Of a stretch of 64,000 bases of DNA, positions 34,135 through 42,316 are shown piece after piece; positions within the stretch are counted from its first letter, which is position 1, and every line of letters starts with the position of its first letter. The DNA lies in the NCBI GenBank assembly GCA_003170295.1, contig PNAJ01000059.1, forward strand, positions 62,001 through 126,000, written 5' to 3'. The translations under genes were made by a program, and so were the position numbers. The notes beneath the pieces were generated by a model, which was given only the letters and a program-made list of their open reading frames with translations, did no database searches and was not told where the DNA came from. The DNA is from Bryobacterales bacterium. Lineage in GTDB: Bacteria > Acidobacteriota > Terriglobia > Bryobacterales > Bryobacteraceae.

Positions 34135-35460
34135 ATGAGACTTGTTGCCGGGCTGATCATTGTAACGGCGTTGTTAGCTCAGCAGAAGAAACGCGCTGAG
34201 CCCGCGCCCGCTGTGTTTCCGCTCGAAGCGCTGCGCGTCGAGGGGAACCAGAAGCTGACGGTGGAGAAAATCCTCGCCGTGGCCGCGTTGAAGACCGGCG
34301 AGCCCGTGATCCGCACCGATTTCGATCAGGCTCGCAGGCGTCTGATGGCGACCGGCGCGTTCCAGAGCGTGGCGTATGAGTTTAAACCCAGCGCCGACCA
34401 AAAGGGCGTCGACGGCGTGCTGCGCGTGATCGAGGTCGATTACTGGTTTCCCTACCGCTTCGAGGATCTGCCCGCCTCCGACGACGCTCTCCGCGCGATG
34501 TTGCGTAAACAGGAGCCGATCCTCGACGATCGCATTCCCGCGACCAAGGAAGTGATCGCGCGATACACCGCCGCGATTGCGGAATTTTTAGGCGGCAAAG
34601 TGGAAGTCACCGGCAAGGTGATGTCGGATGTGCCGGATCAGCCGGCCATTGTATTCCGCCCGCCGGGCGCGCGGCCGAACATCGCCGAAGTGCATTTTTT
34701 AGGCAACGACGTGCTGCCGACGACGACGCTGGTGAACTCGCTCGCTCCCGTCGCCGTGGGCGTGCCGTATAGCGACGCGACCATGCATGAGCTGCTCGAC
34801 GCGAGCACTCGTTCGCTCTATGAAGCGCGCGGCCGAGTCGGCGTCACGTTCCCGAAAATCGTAGTGGAACGCGCCGCGAAGATCGACGGCGTGTCGGTCA
34901 CCATCACCGTGAAGGAGGGCGAATCGTACAACCTGGGCGTGGTGAAAGTCACGGGCGTTCCTCCGGACGAAGCGGACGGAATCAAAAATATCGGCAAATG
35001 GCGCGCGGGCGACATCGCGAATCTGGAAGAGGTCCGCTCCGGCGCGACGAGAATCGCGGACCGGCTGAAGAACAACGGCTACCTGCACGTCACCGCGCGC
35101 ACCGATCGCACGATTCATGAGAACGATCACACCGTCGACGCGCTGATTACGGTGAACGCGGGTCCGCAATATCACTTCGGCAAGCTGACCATCGAGGGGC
35201 TCGATATGCTGACGGAGCCGCAGATCCGCAGGGTCTGGATCATGAATACGGGCAGTCCGTTCCATCCCGACTATCCCGACCAGTTTCTAAAAAACCTTCG
35301 CGACGAAGGAGTCTTCGACAATCTTGGTGAGACGCGCGCGGAGAAAATCGTGAATGAGAAGACCAAGATCGTGGACGTGAAGCTGTACTTCGGGGCGGCG
35401 AAGCCGAAGGAGAAAACGGGCGTCACGTCGCCGGGAGGCCGCGGCGCATGGCCGCGGTAA
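34135..35460 (+). CDS. Secreted protein with several POTRA repeats, no barrel
   Basis: A ~441-residue exported protein. Start ATG 34135 gives a signal peptide (MRLVAGLIIVTALLAQQ); an upstream in-frame ATG at 34111 gives a less tidy signal. At least three POTRA-type repeats are visible (LRVEGNQKLTVEKILAVAAL; VHFLGNDVLPTTTLVNSLAP; LTIEGLDMLTEPQIRRVW), as in BamA/TamA, but no outer-membrane beta-barrel follows. It may bind outer-membrane protein precursors as an accessory factor. It ends one base before the convergent DsrE gene. Confidence 0.8.
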   Translation: MRLVAGLIIVTALLAQQKKRAEPAPAVFPLEALRVEGNQKLTVEKILAVAALKTGEPVIRTDFDQARRRLMATGAFQSVAYEFKPSADQKGVDGVLRVIEVDYWFPYRFEDLPASDDALRAMLRKQEPILDDRIPATKEVIARYTAAIAEFLGGKVEVTGKVMSDVPDQPAIVFRPPGARPNIAEVHFLGNDVLPTTTLVNSLAPVAVGVPYSDATMHELLDASTRSLYEARGRVGVTFPKIVVERAAKIDGVSVTITVKEGESYNLGVVKVTGVPPDEADGIKNIGKWRAGDIANLEEVRSGATRIADRLKNNGYLHVTARTDRTIHENDHTVDALITVNAGPQYHFGKLTIEGLDMLTEPQIRRVWIMNTGSPFHPDYPDQFLKNLRDEGVFDNLGETRAEKIVNEKTKIVDVKLYFGAAKPKEKTGVTSPGGRGAWPR

Positions 35461-35919
35461 TCAGACCACCAGGACCTTGGTCGCCCAAGCCATCGCTTCG
35501 GCTGTGATCTGAGGATTGGTGAACTCGGCATGCTTGCCGGCGAAGTCCGCCTCCACCACCCCACGGGCGGTCGCGCACGCTTTTCAGACAAAAATCGGGA
35601 TCTTGTGTTCGATCACTTTCGCGATCGCCTGGCTGAGCGGCGGCCATCCCACCGGAGTTATATTCGCCGCGACCACCGTGCGCATCAGCACCGTGGCGTC
35701 TCCGGCCAGCTCGATCCGCACCTCGTGACCGGCCTCTTGCAATGCCGCTGCCCAGGCGAACGGGAAATTGGCGCGGGTGGGGTTCTCGGAGCCGCAGAGT
35801 CCGATGAGCAGAAATCGTTGCTTCGATTCATCGGCAGCGGCGGCAACGGGCGAAGCGACCGCGGCTGAGGTCAACATCGCCGTGCACAAATGCTGCGACA
35901 CCTCGCGTCGGGTAGGCAT
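35461..35919 (-). CDS. Candidate DsrE-family selenoprotein with in-frame UGA
   Basis: The reading frame starts at ATG 35919 and meets TGA (35586-35584) after 111 residues, but the same frame continues for 40 more codons to a TGA at 35461-35463, one base from the neighbouring gene stop. The continuation (KACATARGVVEADFAGKHAE...) is conserved DsrE sequence, and the internal UGA falls exactly where homologues have Cys, producing the redox motif U-K-A-C (positions 112-115). The N-terminus is a TAT-like signal (MPTRREVSQHLCTAM). A SECIS-like hairpin follows the UGA. DsrE-fold proteins take part in sulfur/redox handling. The alternative is a nonsense mutation or sequencing error; the hairpin and UxxC motif make selenocysteine more likely. 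Confidence 0.7.
35555..35571 (-). promoter_or_regulatory. Bacterial SECIS-like hairpin downstream of the in-frame UGA
   Basis: On the minus strand ACCGCCC pairs with GGGTGGT (one G-U pair) around a three-base loop GTG. The loop begins 19 bases after the UGA and has G as its first base, as expected for a bacterial SECIS element that recruits SelB. The stem is short, so the assignment is provisional. Confidence 0.55.
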
Positions 35920-35953
35920 GATTTATAGTAACTGGAAGACTCCGATGCCGTCG

Positions 35954-36178
35954 TCACAGCACGCCGTGCTCAAGCCTCCCGAGCACAGCGACTACCGCCT
36001 GACGGCCTTCACGGGTTCCGAGCAGCGACACGGGCGTTGCGTAGTCGAGAGCGCGCACAGGCGTGCCCATCCACCGCATGGCGGCGGTCTTGTCTCCGAT
36101 CACCTTGACGGCTTCATGAAGGAATTCTGCAATGATCGAAGCTTCGCCTTCGGAACCGTCTGTTGTCCTGTTCTTCAA
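35954..36178 (-). CDS. ParS/MbcA-type antitoxin toxin-binding domain protein (orphan)
   Basis: A 74-residue protein whose C-terminal ~40 residues match the MbcA/ParS/Xre antitoxin toxin-binding domain (DUF2384): AMRWMGTPVRALDYATPVSL and LGRLEHGVL. Family members are normally longer, with an N-terminal helix-turn-helix, and pair with a RES-domain toxin directly downstream; here neither is present (the DsrE gene follows). It may be a truncated antitoxin or a solitary regulator. Confidence 0.6.
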   Translation of the reverse strand: MKNRTTDGSEGEASIIAEFLHEAVKVIGDKTAAMRWMGTPVRALDYATPVSLLGTREGRQAVVAVLGRLEHGVL

Positions 36179-36243
36179 CGTTCGCGACTTATCGGGTTTC
36201 TTGCCACTAACTTCTGATGATACGTCTTGCCCGGTCCTGCAAT

Positions 36244-36271
36244 GGAACCGCGACCATCGGGAGCGGTCAGA
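36244..36271 (+). repeat. Dispersed REP copy, family A
   Basis: GGAACCGCGACCATCGGGAG followed by CGGTCAG. It matches the element at 1834-1859 and resembles the REPs flanking the transposase at 41.8-42.3 kb. Confidence 0.55.
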
Positions 36272-36285
36272 CCCAGGGGCGTCGT

Positions 36286-36588
36286 TCAGCCCTTGCAGTC
36301 GACCTGATGCCGCGCCGCGGGCGCAAGCGCGCGCACGAATCCGCTCTCGATGTTCGCCAATCTGCGGCTCTCATGGCGGATGCGCTGCTTGATCACGCGG
36401 ATCGCGCGCTTGGCTGCTTCGCCCGCCGCAATCGACGCTTTCACGGCATCGCACAGCTCGAACGTCGGTCGAATCGAGTCGAGCGCGGCGATGGCTTCCG
36501 CACGCATTTCGCCCGCGGCTTTGAGCACATCCAGATCCTGCGCTTCGGCGGCGGCAATCGTGATCCGTGTAGTTTGTTCGATGGTCAG
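36286..36588 (-). CDS. Small helical protein after fliD, FliT-like
   Basis: An all-helical, Ala/Glu/Arg-rich product of ~80-100 residues ending LAPAARHQVDCKG. Within the frame, GTG at 36528 starts an 80-residue version; a CTG at 36588 overlapping the fliD stop (CTGA) would give a 100-residue version beginning with TIEQTTRITIAAAEAQDLDV. Short helical proteins in this position are often the flagellar chaperone FliT, which binds FliD, but sequence similarity is too weak to assert. The start codon is the main uncertainty. Confidence 0.5.
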   Translation of the reverse strand: MTIEQTTRITIAAAEAQDLDVLKAAGEMRAEAIAALDSIRPTFELCDAVKASIAAGEAAKRAIRVIKQRIRHESRRLANIESGFVRALAPAARHQVDCKG

Positions 36589-37952
36589 GCCACGTTTCCT
36601 GTCGATTTCCCGTACATCACTAAGTAGAGGCCTTGCAGACTTCCGTTCAACGTCGCTTGCTGCGATTCGTAGGCTGACTCCAATGCGTCGGCCGCCTCGA
36701 TTTGTTTGGCGAGACCCTTCTGCATGTTTTGGATGTTCGTCGTGGTCTTGAGGATCTCGGCTTGAAGGTGGGTATCGGTCGTGGTGTCGCCGGACACCTC
36801 GATCTGGATCTGCCCGTCAATCGGACTGCTGAACTGATCGAATGTCTTCGAAAACGCTCCCAGACCGGTGGTGGTGGATCCCGCGAACTTCAATGCATCG
36901 GTCAGTTGCGTGGAACTCATGCCATTGATCTTCGTTTGATCGAACGTGGCAGCTCCATTGGAGGAATTAAATGTGACGCCCAGATCGGCCAGACTGTGAA
37001 TGCTTCCGCTGGCGCTCTGATACGAGGTCATCTGGTGCATCGCCGCACGAAGCTGACTGATCACCGGGTCGCCGAGCAGCGCGCCGCCGCCGGGTCCGAC
37101 CTGCGCCTGCACCGCCGCTTCCAGTGAGTTGTAATTCGTGATCAGATCCTGCAAACTGCTCGTGAGTTGCGAGGGATCGCTCGCCAGCGTCATCTTGACC
37201 GCCGTACTGGTGGGCGCGATAATATTGAACGTCAATCCCGAAATCACGTTGTTGACCGTGTTGCTAGCCTGGCTGATAGGGATGCCATTCAATTTGAACA
37301 CCGCGTTGGTGCCCGGATTGGTGGCCGTCAGGATGTTCGTGTTCGCACCGGTAGGATCGTCGTTCAACTGCAGCGCTGCGAGTCCGGTCGCATTCGCCTG
37401 GAGCGAAAGGTAATTCGTCCCCGTGCCGGTAGTTAGAATCGAGGCCGTCACGCCCACGCCCATGCCGTTGATCTGATTCATCACGCCGGAGAGCGTGTTC
37501 GTGGTGAGAGTGAACGTGTTGTGGACGCCTCCAATCACCAGATCCATCTTGCCGGTCGTCGATACCGGCGTCGCAGAGGGGTCCGCATAGCTGATCAGCG
37601 ATGTTTCCGAGGCGGCGGCTGCCGCTGACGTTACGGAGTTGATCGTATAAGTCGCAGCCGTTGTCGCGCCGGAGTTGGTCACGGTCACTGCCGCGGTATT
37701 GGAACTGGTGGCGCTCAACGCCTGGCCCGCCGCAAGCGTGCCCAGACTGGTCAAACTGGTGGTCAGCGCGGCTACCGTGCTTTCGAGAGAACCCAGCGTC
37801 GCCTTGTGCCCCAGAACAAACGTATCCTGGGTCTGGAGCTGGGATAGAGGAACCTCGGATGTCTGTACCGCTTTATTAAGGATGTTCTGAAAGTCGGTGG
37901 CATACTGCCCCGTTAAGTTCATTACGATCGGTGTAATGGTAGAACTGCTCAC
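36585..37952 (-). CDS. fliD: Flagellar filament cap protein FliD (HAP2)
   Basis: A 455-residue FliD. The conserved N-terminal segment QYATDFQNILNKAVQTSEVP starts the FliD-N domain, the centre (80-310) is Thr/Ser/Ala-rich, and the C-terminal FliD-C domain ends in helices (LKTTTNIQNMQKGLAKQIEA and YESQQATLNGSLQGLYLVMY). FliD caps the growing filament and folds flagellin. No other flagellar structural gene is visible, so the rest of the system lies outside this window. Start ATG 37952; the divergent membrane-protein gene begins about 30 bases away. Confidence 0.9.
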   Translation of the reverse strand: MSSSTITPIVMNLTGQYATDFQNILNKAVQTSEVPLSQLQTQDTFVLGHKATLGSLESTVAALTTSLTSLGTLAAGQALSATSSNTAAVTVTNSGATTAATYTINSVTSAAAAASETSLISYADPSATPVSTTGKMDLVIGGVHNTFTLTTNTLSGVMNQINGMGVGVTASILTTGTGTNYLSLQANATGLAALQLNDDPTGANTNILTATNPGTNAVFKLNGIPISQASNTVNNVISGLTFNIIAPTSTAVKMTLASDPSQLTSSLQDLITNYNSLEAAVQAQVGPGGGALLGDPVISQLRAAMHQMTSYQSASGSIHSLADLGVTFNSSNGAATFDQTKINGMSSTQLTDALKFAGSTTTGLGAFSKTFDQFSSPIDGQIQIEVSGDTTTDTHLQAEILKTTTNIQNMQKGLAKQIEAADALESAYESQQATLNGSLQGLYLVMYGKSTGNVA

Positions 37953-37983
37953 AAGGGACTCATCGGCTCAACCGGAGGAAAGT

Positions 37984-39279
37984 GTGAGCAGGAATTTGCC
38001 GACCCGATGGTACCTGGGGGCGATCTGGCTGGCGTTCCTCGTCCACGGGGCCTTTTATTGCCATCTCATTCCGTTGTGGGAAGGCTTCGACGAGTGGGGG
38101 CATTACGCCTTCGTCGAATATCTGCGCCTCCACGGCACGCTGCCCTTGCCGTCCGATGATGTGACGGAAGAGATTCACGATTCGGTCGAATCCGAGCCCA
38201 TCCGGCATGAAGAGGTAGAACCTCTAAAAGTGTTCGAAGCCCAGCAGCCTCCGCTCTATTATTGGATACTTTCGGTGCCGAACCGGATCTTCATTCACAC
38301 ACCCATCTCGATTCGGGTCCATCGGTTGCGGCTGTTCAGCGTACTCATCGCGTCGCTGGTGATTCCACTCGCGTATCTTGCTGCCCTTGAGCTGTTTTAT
38401 AGCCGCGCGATCGCATTGAGTGTCTGCGCGCTGATCGTCTCCATGCCGGCGCTGATGATTGATATCTCGAGAATCGGCAATGAAAGCCTCTCGATTGCGA
38501 TAGCATCCTGGATCATCCTGCTTCTGCTCCGGCAATCCCAGTCCGTCACTGGCCGTCTTGTGGGGCCGCCAATTCTGGCGGCAGCCGCCTTTTCAGGCGG
38601 CTCCGCTCTCGGTCTCGCGCTGGGCCTCGGACTCTTAACGAAGGCATATTTCCTCGCGTTCATCCCGGTGCTGCTTCTGCGCCGCCGCATTTATTCGCTG
38701 CTCGTTGCTATCGCCATCGGCGGCTGGTGGTATTGGCGAAATTTTCGTTTGACCGGTACGCTGACTGGCGAAGTGACGGACGTCGCGGTGTCGAAGCTCG
38801 GGTTCGCGGCAAAGCTTGCGGCTATCGGAAAGGTACATTGGCTGCGGGTGCTCGATTCCGCGGTCTGGACGCATATCTGGACCGGCGCATGGAGCTTCCT
38901 CACCGTCCGGAGCTGGATGTATCGCGTGTTTGAGGTGGTTTTTCTAATCGTTGCAATTATGGTCGTTTTAGCGCTCGCCAGGCGTCCTATTGGACGATTT
39001 AAGGGCAAATTAGCGCTGTTATGTTCGCTAGAAGCGCTGTTTGCCCTGGGAATCTCCTATCAGTCGGTGTTGATTTTTCTTGCGAAGAACATCATGTTCG
39101 CCCCCGGCTGGTATTTCTACGCGCTGGTCGTCGCGGAGGCGCTTTTATTGGCCTCGGGAATGCTTCTATTGGTTGGCCGGAAGCGAGTCCTGCTGGCGAT
39201 GGGATTCCTCATCGCGTTATTCGTGGCGCTCGACGTCTATACCGCGATTTTTGTTCTCGCGCGTTTTTACAAACGCTAG
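37984..39279 (+). CDS. Family 39-type membrane glycosyltransferase
   Basis: A ~431-residue polytopic membrane protein with ~10 helices. The luminal motif WEGFDEWGHYAFVEYLRLHG followed by QQPPLYYWIL is typical of GT39/ArnT-like enzymes that use polyprenyl-phosphate sugars on the periplasmic face; the catalytic acidic pair is D-E. Start GTG 37984 is preferred because GGAGG (37974-37978) lies five bases upstream; upstream ATGs overlap fliD. Residues from base 38557 to 38601 (LVGPPILAAAAFSGG) are encoded by an inserted palindromic repeat. Acceptor unknown; proximity to fliD raises flagellin modification as a possibility. Confidence 0.75.
   Translation: MSRNLPTRWYLGAIWLAFLVHGAFYCHLIPLWEGFDEWGHYAFVEYLRLHGTLPLPSDDVTEEIHDSVESEPIRHEEVEPLKVFEAQQPPLYYWILSVPNRIFIHTPISIRVHRLRLFSVLIASLVIPLAYLAALELFYSRAIALSVCALIVSMPALMIDISRIGNESLSIAIASWIILLLLRQSQSVTGRLVGPPILAAAAFSGGSALGLALGLGLLTKAYFLAFIPVLLLRRRIYSLLVAIAIGGWWYWRNFRLTGTLTGEVTDVAVSKLGFAAKLAAIGKVHWLRVLDSAVWTHIWTGAWSFLTVRSWMYRVFEVVFLIVAIMVVLALARRPIGRFKGKLALLCSLEALFALGISYQSVLIFLAKNIMFAPGWYFYALVVAEALLLASGMLLLVGRKRVLLAMGFLIALFVALDVYTAIFVLARFYKR
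38557..38601 (+). repeat. Palindromic repeat, family C, inside the GT39-type gene
   Basis: CTTGTGGGGCCGCCAATT, CTGGCGGCAGCCGCC, TTTTCAGGCGGC: the same element as in comEC (2707-2751, opposite strand), two mismatches. Here it is read in a different frame, giving hydrophobic residues suited to a membrane protein. Confidence 0.75.
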
Positions 39280-39280
39280 T

Positions 39281-39360
39281 GTGGCGCGGACCCCCCGGTC
39301 CGGCTCTGCGAAACTCAGGCCGACGAGGGCGTCGGCCGCGGACCAGGGGGTCCGCCCCAC
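39281..39360. repeat. Composite palindromic block, family B, between convergent genes
   Basis: GTGGCGCGGACCCCCCGGTC followed by CGGCTC, then after ~20 bases GGCCGACGAGGGCGTCGGCC and GCGGACCAGGGGGTCCGC and CCCCAC: inverted copies of the family B core. It may act as a bidirectional terminator between the two convergent genes. Confidence 0.7.
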
Positions 39361-39373
39361 ATAAGCTCAGAGA

Positions 39374-40375
39374 CTAGACTTTCCGCAGCTTCGTGACGCG
39401 TCCGACTTCCACCCACTCCACCACGAAAATATTGCCCGCGTGATCGAAACTTGCGCCGTGCGGAGCCACAAATTTCCCCGGCTTGAAGGCATCCCGAGCC
39501 ATCACGCGAGTCTTGCGCCACTCGCTCGCCGAATCGTCGCCCAGATGTTCTATCACATTGTTATCGCGGTCGATGAGCGTCACGCGCGCGCCTAAATCGG
39601 GGATCACGAACACGCCGTTACGCTCGCTGAAGTGACACGGCAAATTCGTCCCGCCGACAAACTTCACGTGTTTTCCATCGAGTGTGAAATATTGCAGCCG
39701 CGCATTGCCGCGATCCGCCACCAACAGCAGCGGTTCCGGACCGCGCAAATCCATCGTGATTCCGTGCGGACAATCGAGTTTCCCCGCTTCCTTCCCTTTT
39801 CCGCCGAACGTGCGAATATATTCGCCTTTGCTCGAGTACTGATTGATGAAGCTCGACCCATAACCGTCGCCCACATAAATATCGCCATTCGGCGCGATCG
39901 CGAGATTGGTCGGGCTGTATTTCAGTTGCGCCGTGCTGTACGAGGTAGACTCCTTCGGATACCCCAGCGTGAACACTTCCTCGCCCGCGAGCGTTGTTTT
40001 CACGACAATCCCGCGCTTGGTGTCGCACAAATAGAGGAATTCGTGGCGGCCTTCTTTATGGATGTGCAGGCCGTGCGCGCCGCCCTCAAACTGCGCCCCC
40101 CAGCTCTTCACGAATTTTCCCTTGGAGTCGAAAACCACCATGGTGTCGTGCTTTTCACTGGTTTTATTCACCGTGTGATGGACGTAGATGTGCCCGTGCG
40201 AATCCTCGCATACGCCGTGCGTGTTGCCGTATTTCAGGCCGGCGGGCAGCGCGCCCCAATCGGAAATCATCTCGTATTGAAATTCACCCGATCCGACAAT
40301 CGGATTTTTCGACCCGCTCTTGGACGATGCAATGACAGCGGGCGCAAGCGCCACGAATGTTCGACGGGACATCAT
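39374..40375 (-). CDS. TAT-exported NHL-repeat beta-propeller protein
   Basis: A 333-residue protein with a twin-arginine signal (MMSRRTFVALAPAVIASS) and a six-bladed NHL-type propeller: repeats such as NTHGVCEDSHGHIYVHHT, YSPTNLAIAPNGDIYVGDGY, and FVAPHGASFDHAGNIFVVEW. Such propellers resemble the lyase part of peptidylglycine monooxygenase and act as extracellular binding or hydrolase scaffolds. No catalytic site is assigned. Start ATG 40375 overlaps the stop of the papain-like protease gene, so the two are a translation-coupled pair. Confidence 0.85.
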   Translation of the reverse strand: MMSRRTFVALAPAVIASSKSGSKNPIVGSGEFQYEMISDWGALPAGLKYGNTHGVCEDSHGHIYVHHTVNKTSEKHDTMVVFDSKGKFVKSWGAQFEGGAHGLHIHKEGRHEFLYLCDTKRGIVVKTTLAGEEVFTLGYPKESTSYSTAQLKYSPTNLAIAPNGDIYVGDGYGSSFINQYSSKGEYIRTFGGKGKEAGKLDCPHGITMDLRGPEPLLLVADRGNARLQYFTLDGKHVKFVGGTNLPCHFSERNGVFVIPDLGARVTLIDRDNNVIEHLGDDSASEWRKTRVMARDAFKPGKFVAPHGASFDHAGNIFVVEWVEVGRVTKLRKV

Positions 40376-41778
40376 TTCGGTGGTTCCTCATCTTTCTTTA
40401 CTAAGACCGCGGTCAGTTCCGGATCGGAGGCCTCCAGCACTTTTTTCGGGATGTAGCAATAGCCATTGTCGCCCCAATCGGTGCCCCAGGAATTTTTCAC
40501 GATATAGAAATTGCCAGTGTAGCCGACCATCAGCATGGCGTGGCGTCCGTGCTGGCCGCTGGGCGCCTCCGCGGCATTGAACATGCCGTCGCGGCCGATG
40601 TCGGAAAACGCCTCCCCGGTGTTGATCGAAATATGCACCGGACAGCCCGCGCTCAGGACCTTGCGCGCGTCTTCGAGCGAAATAGGCAGAGGCGTCGCGG
40701 GCAGCACGTGCTTCCCCGCATCGGCCGAGAGCACTCGTTCCGAGGTCACCGGCACTTCGCTCGAATCCGGCCACAATTCCTGCCGGCAGGTACCCTGCTC
40801 CGTCAGCAAACGCCCTGGATCCGGACCTCCAGTAGTGCCGTCGCCGCCTTTGTACGCGTATTGATAATCTTTCGCGTCGCCCTGCATGCGCTGAAATTCG
40901 AGCATCGTGAAACTCGGCGACAGCCGCGGCGAGCTGCCCGTCTTCATACTCGTCACCAGTTCGGTCGCATGCGTCCACGCGAATGCCGAGCACCGCGACG
41001 TCTGCCCCTGATCCCCGATCGGGGTCGCGAATTTGCGCAGGTCGACCGCGTCTTTCGGCTCGACCGCGGCGAACGCCGGCGGCAAGGGCTGCGGCGGAGC
41101 AATATCGCCTTTCTGCGGCACACTTACGTCGACATTGCTGAAATCGACCCCGGTATAACGAGCCATCAGAAGCGACAACGCCGCCGCCTCGATGAATCCA
41201 AATGCGTGCAGACGGCCGTCCTGCTGATAGAGATTGATGGTGTCCGCGCTGCCCGGCACCACCTGATTCAAGCCGCGCATGAAACCCGGATCCGCGAACT
41301 CCTGATACCCTTGCGCGGCTAGTTTCGTCGCTTGCGTGTCGCCGAAATACTCGTGATTGCCGAACAGATTCTTGGCGGATTCGTCGTAGTCCGACTCCGT
41401 CCAATTGCCGTCGTCTTCCTGAAAATCATCGGCCGTGGCATTGGGAAAATCTTCAGCCGGGGGCGCGGTGTCGTCGTCGAGTTCGACTAAATCATCGGGA
41501 TCGGAAAAGGATTCGTTGACGTCGTCGTAGTATTCGTCGTCGTTATTATCGTTGTCGCCATCGCCTCCGGCCGCGGCGTCTTCCGGTTGATCGTCGGCGT
41601 CCGGTTGATCATCGTCCTGTTGATCGTCGTCTTGTTGATCGTCGGAGTCCTGATCGTCGTCGTCCTGATCGCCACCGCCGTCGCCGTCGCCGCCGTCACC
41701 ACCGCCGTCGCCGTCATCGTCTTCCAGCCAATACCGCCGATTTTCGTCGCGAGGATCGTCGTAGGTCATCAGAGACAT
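40372..41778 (-). CDS. Papain-like (C1) cysteine protease with extreme acidic N-terminal region
   Basis: A 468-residue protein. Residues ~15-130 are almost pure Asp/Gly/Gln/Glu (for example DDQQDDDQQDDDQPDADDQP), predicted disordered. The peptidase domain is at ~230-460: active-site Cys in PIGDQGQTSRCSAFAW, His in GQHGRHAMLMVGY, Asn in YIVKNSWGTDWGDNGYCYIP. There is no signal peptide. The start MSLMTYDD at 41778 is preferred; upstream frames run into the REP and transposase gene. The product acts in the cytoplasm or is exported by an unknown route. It is translation-coupled to the TAT-exported NHL protein downstream. Confidence 0.85.
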   Translation of the reverse strand: MSLMTYDDPRDENRRYWLEDDDGDGGGDGGDGDGGGDQDDDDQDSDDQQDDDQQDDDQPDADDQPEDAAAGGDGDNDNNDDEYYDDVNESFSDPDDLVELDDDTAPPAEDFPNATADDFQEDDGNWTESDYDESAKNLFGNHEYFGDTQATKLAAQGYQEFADPGFMRGLNQVVPGSADTINLYQQDGRLHAFGFIEAAALSLLMARYTGVDFSNVDVSVPQKGDIAPPQPLPPAFAAVEPKDAVDLRKFATPIGDQGQTSRCSAFAWTHATELVTSMKTGSSPRLSPSFTMLEFQRMQGDAKDYQYAYKGGDGTTGGPDPGRLLTEQGTCRQELWPDSSEVPVTSERVLSADAGKHVLPATPLPISLEDARKVLSAGCPVHISINTGEAFSDIGRDGMFNAAEAPSGQHGRHAMLMVGYTGNFYIVKNSWGTDWGDNGYCYIPKKVLEASDPELTAVLVKKDEEPPK

Positions 41779-41781
41779 CGT

Positions 41782-41808
41782 ACACCGCTCCCTGCGGTCA
41801 CGGCTCGG
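41782..41808 (-). repeat. REP element flanking the RAYT gene (3' side)
   Basis: Reverse complement reads CCGAGCCGTGACCGCAGG followed by GAGCGGTGT. It is inverted relative to the copy at 42317-42348; the TGA inside it is the stop codon of the transposase gene. Confidence 0.8.
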
Positions 41809-42292
41809 AAGAATCGTAAATGGCCATTGGCTCTCCCTGCTTGTCAACCACGTACCCAAGAGCCGCTAAAACATCCTCCCGCTTCCACAACCAGCGAGTG
41901 CTGCCATGCCGAGCCCACCGCTTTCGATCTGACCCATCGAACGCCAGCTCATTCAAGCGCCGGCTCGCGAACGACTTGAGGTCGTTCATCACTCTCTCTG
42001 GCCGAACCTCCGCGTCGATCAGCAGGTGAACATGATTCGTACGCACATGCGCCGCCAACAAACTCCAACCGCGATTCGAACACCGGTCGATCACCGACGC
42101 CAACACCGCCTGCCTGCGGCCTTCATCCATCGAATAGGGTGGCTGGTCCATCTGATGCCGCGCCCACTCTACCCATTTTGTATCGCCCTCGACCAAGCGG
42201 CTTCCCGGAATATTGTGATTCCGATCCACGGAGCCCGGCGAATCACCATGCAGATGACATCCGTAGCAAGCGAACGTGATCAGATAAGTCAT
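41798..42292 (-). CDS. REP-associated tyrosine transposase (RAYT)
   Basis: A 164-residue Y1/HUH single-strand transposase of the RAYT type. The metal-binding HUH motif is H87-V-H89 in RTNHVHLLIDAE, and the catalytic Tyr is Y147 in LAALGYVVDKQGE. The family-typical opening MTYLITFACYGCHLHGDSPG is intact. RAYTs move or copy short palindromic REP sequences. The gene is flanked by inverted REPs at 41782-41808 and 42317-42348, as expected for a working REPtron, and its stop codon lies inside the 3' REP. It is complete, with no IS partner gene. Confidence 0.9.
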   Translation of the reverse strand: MTYLITFACYGCHLHGDSPGSVDRNHNIPGSRLVEGDTKWVEWARHQMDQPPYSMDEGRRQAVLASVIDRCSNRGWSLLAAHVRTNHVHLLIDAEVRPERVMNDLKSFASRRLNELAFDGSDRKRWARHGSTRWLWKREDVLAALGYVVDKQGEPMAIYDSSEP

Positions 42293-42316
42293 CGAGATCG
42301 CGACTAAGCCGATTCT

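Noticed and set aside
41587..41979. Apparent membrane protein (Val/Ile runs) opposite the Asp-rich tract
   Set aside because: Reverse complement of GAC/GAT Asp codons reads GTC/ATC (Val/Ile), so the hydrophobic run is an artefact.
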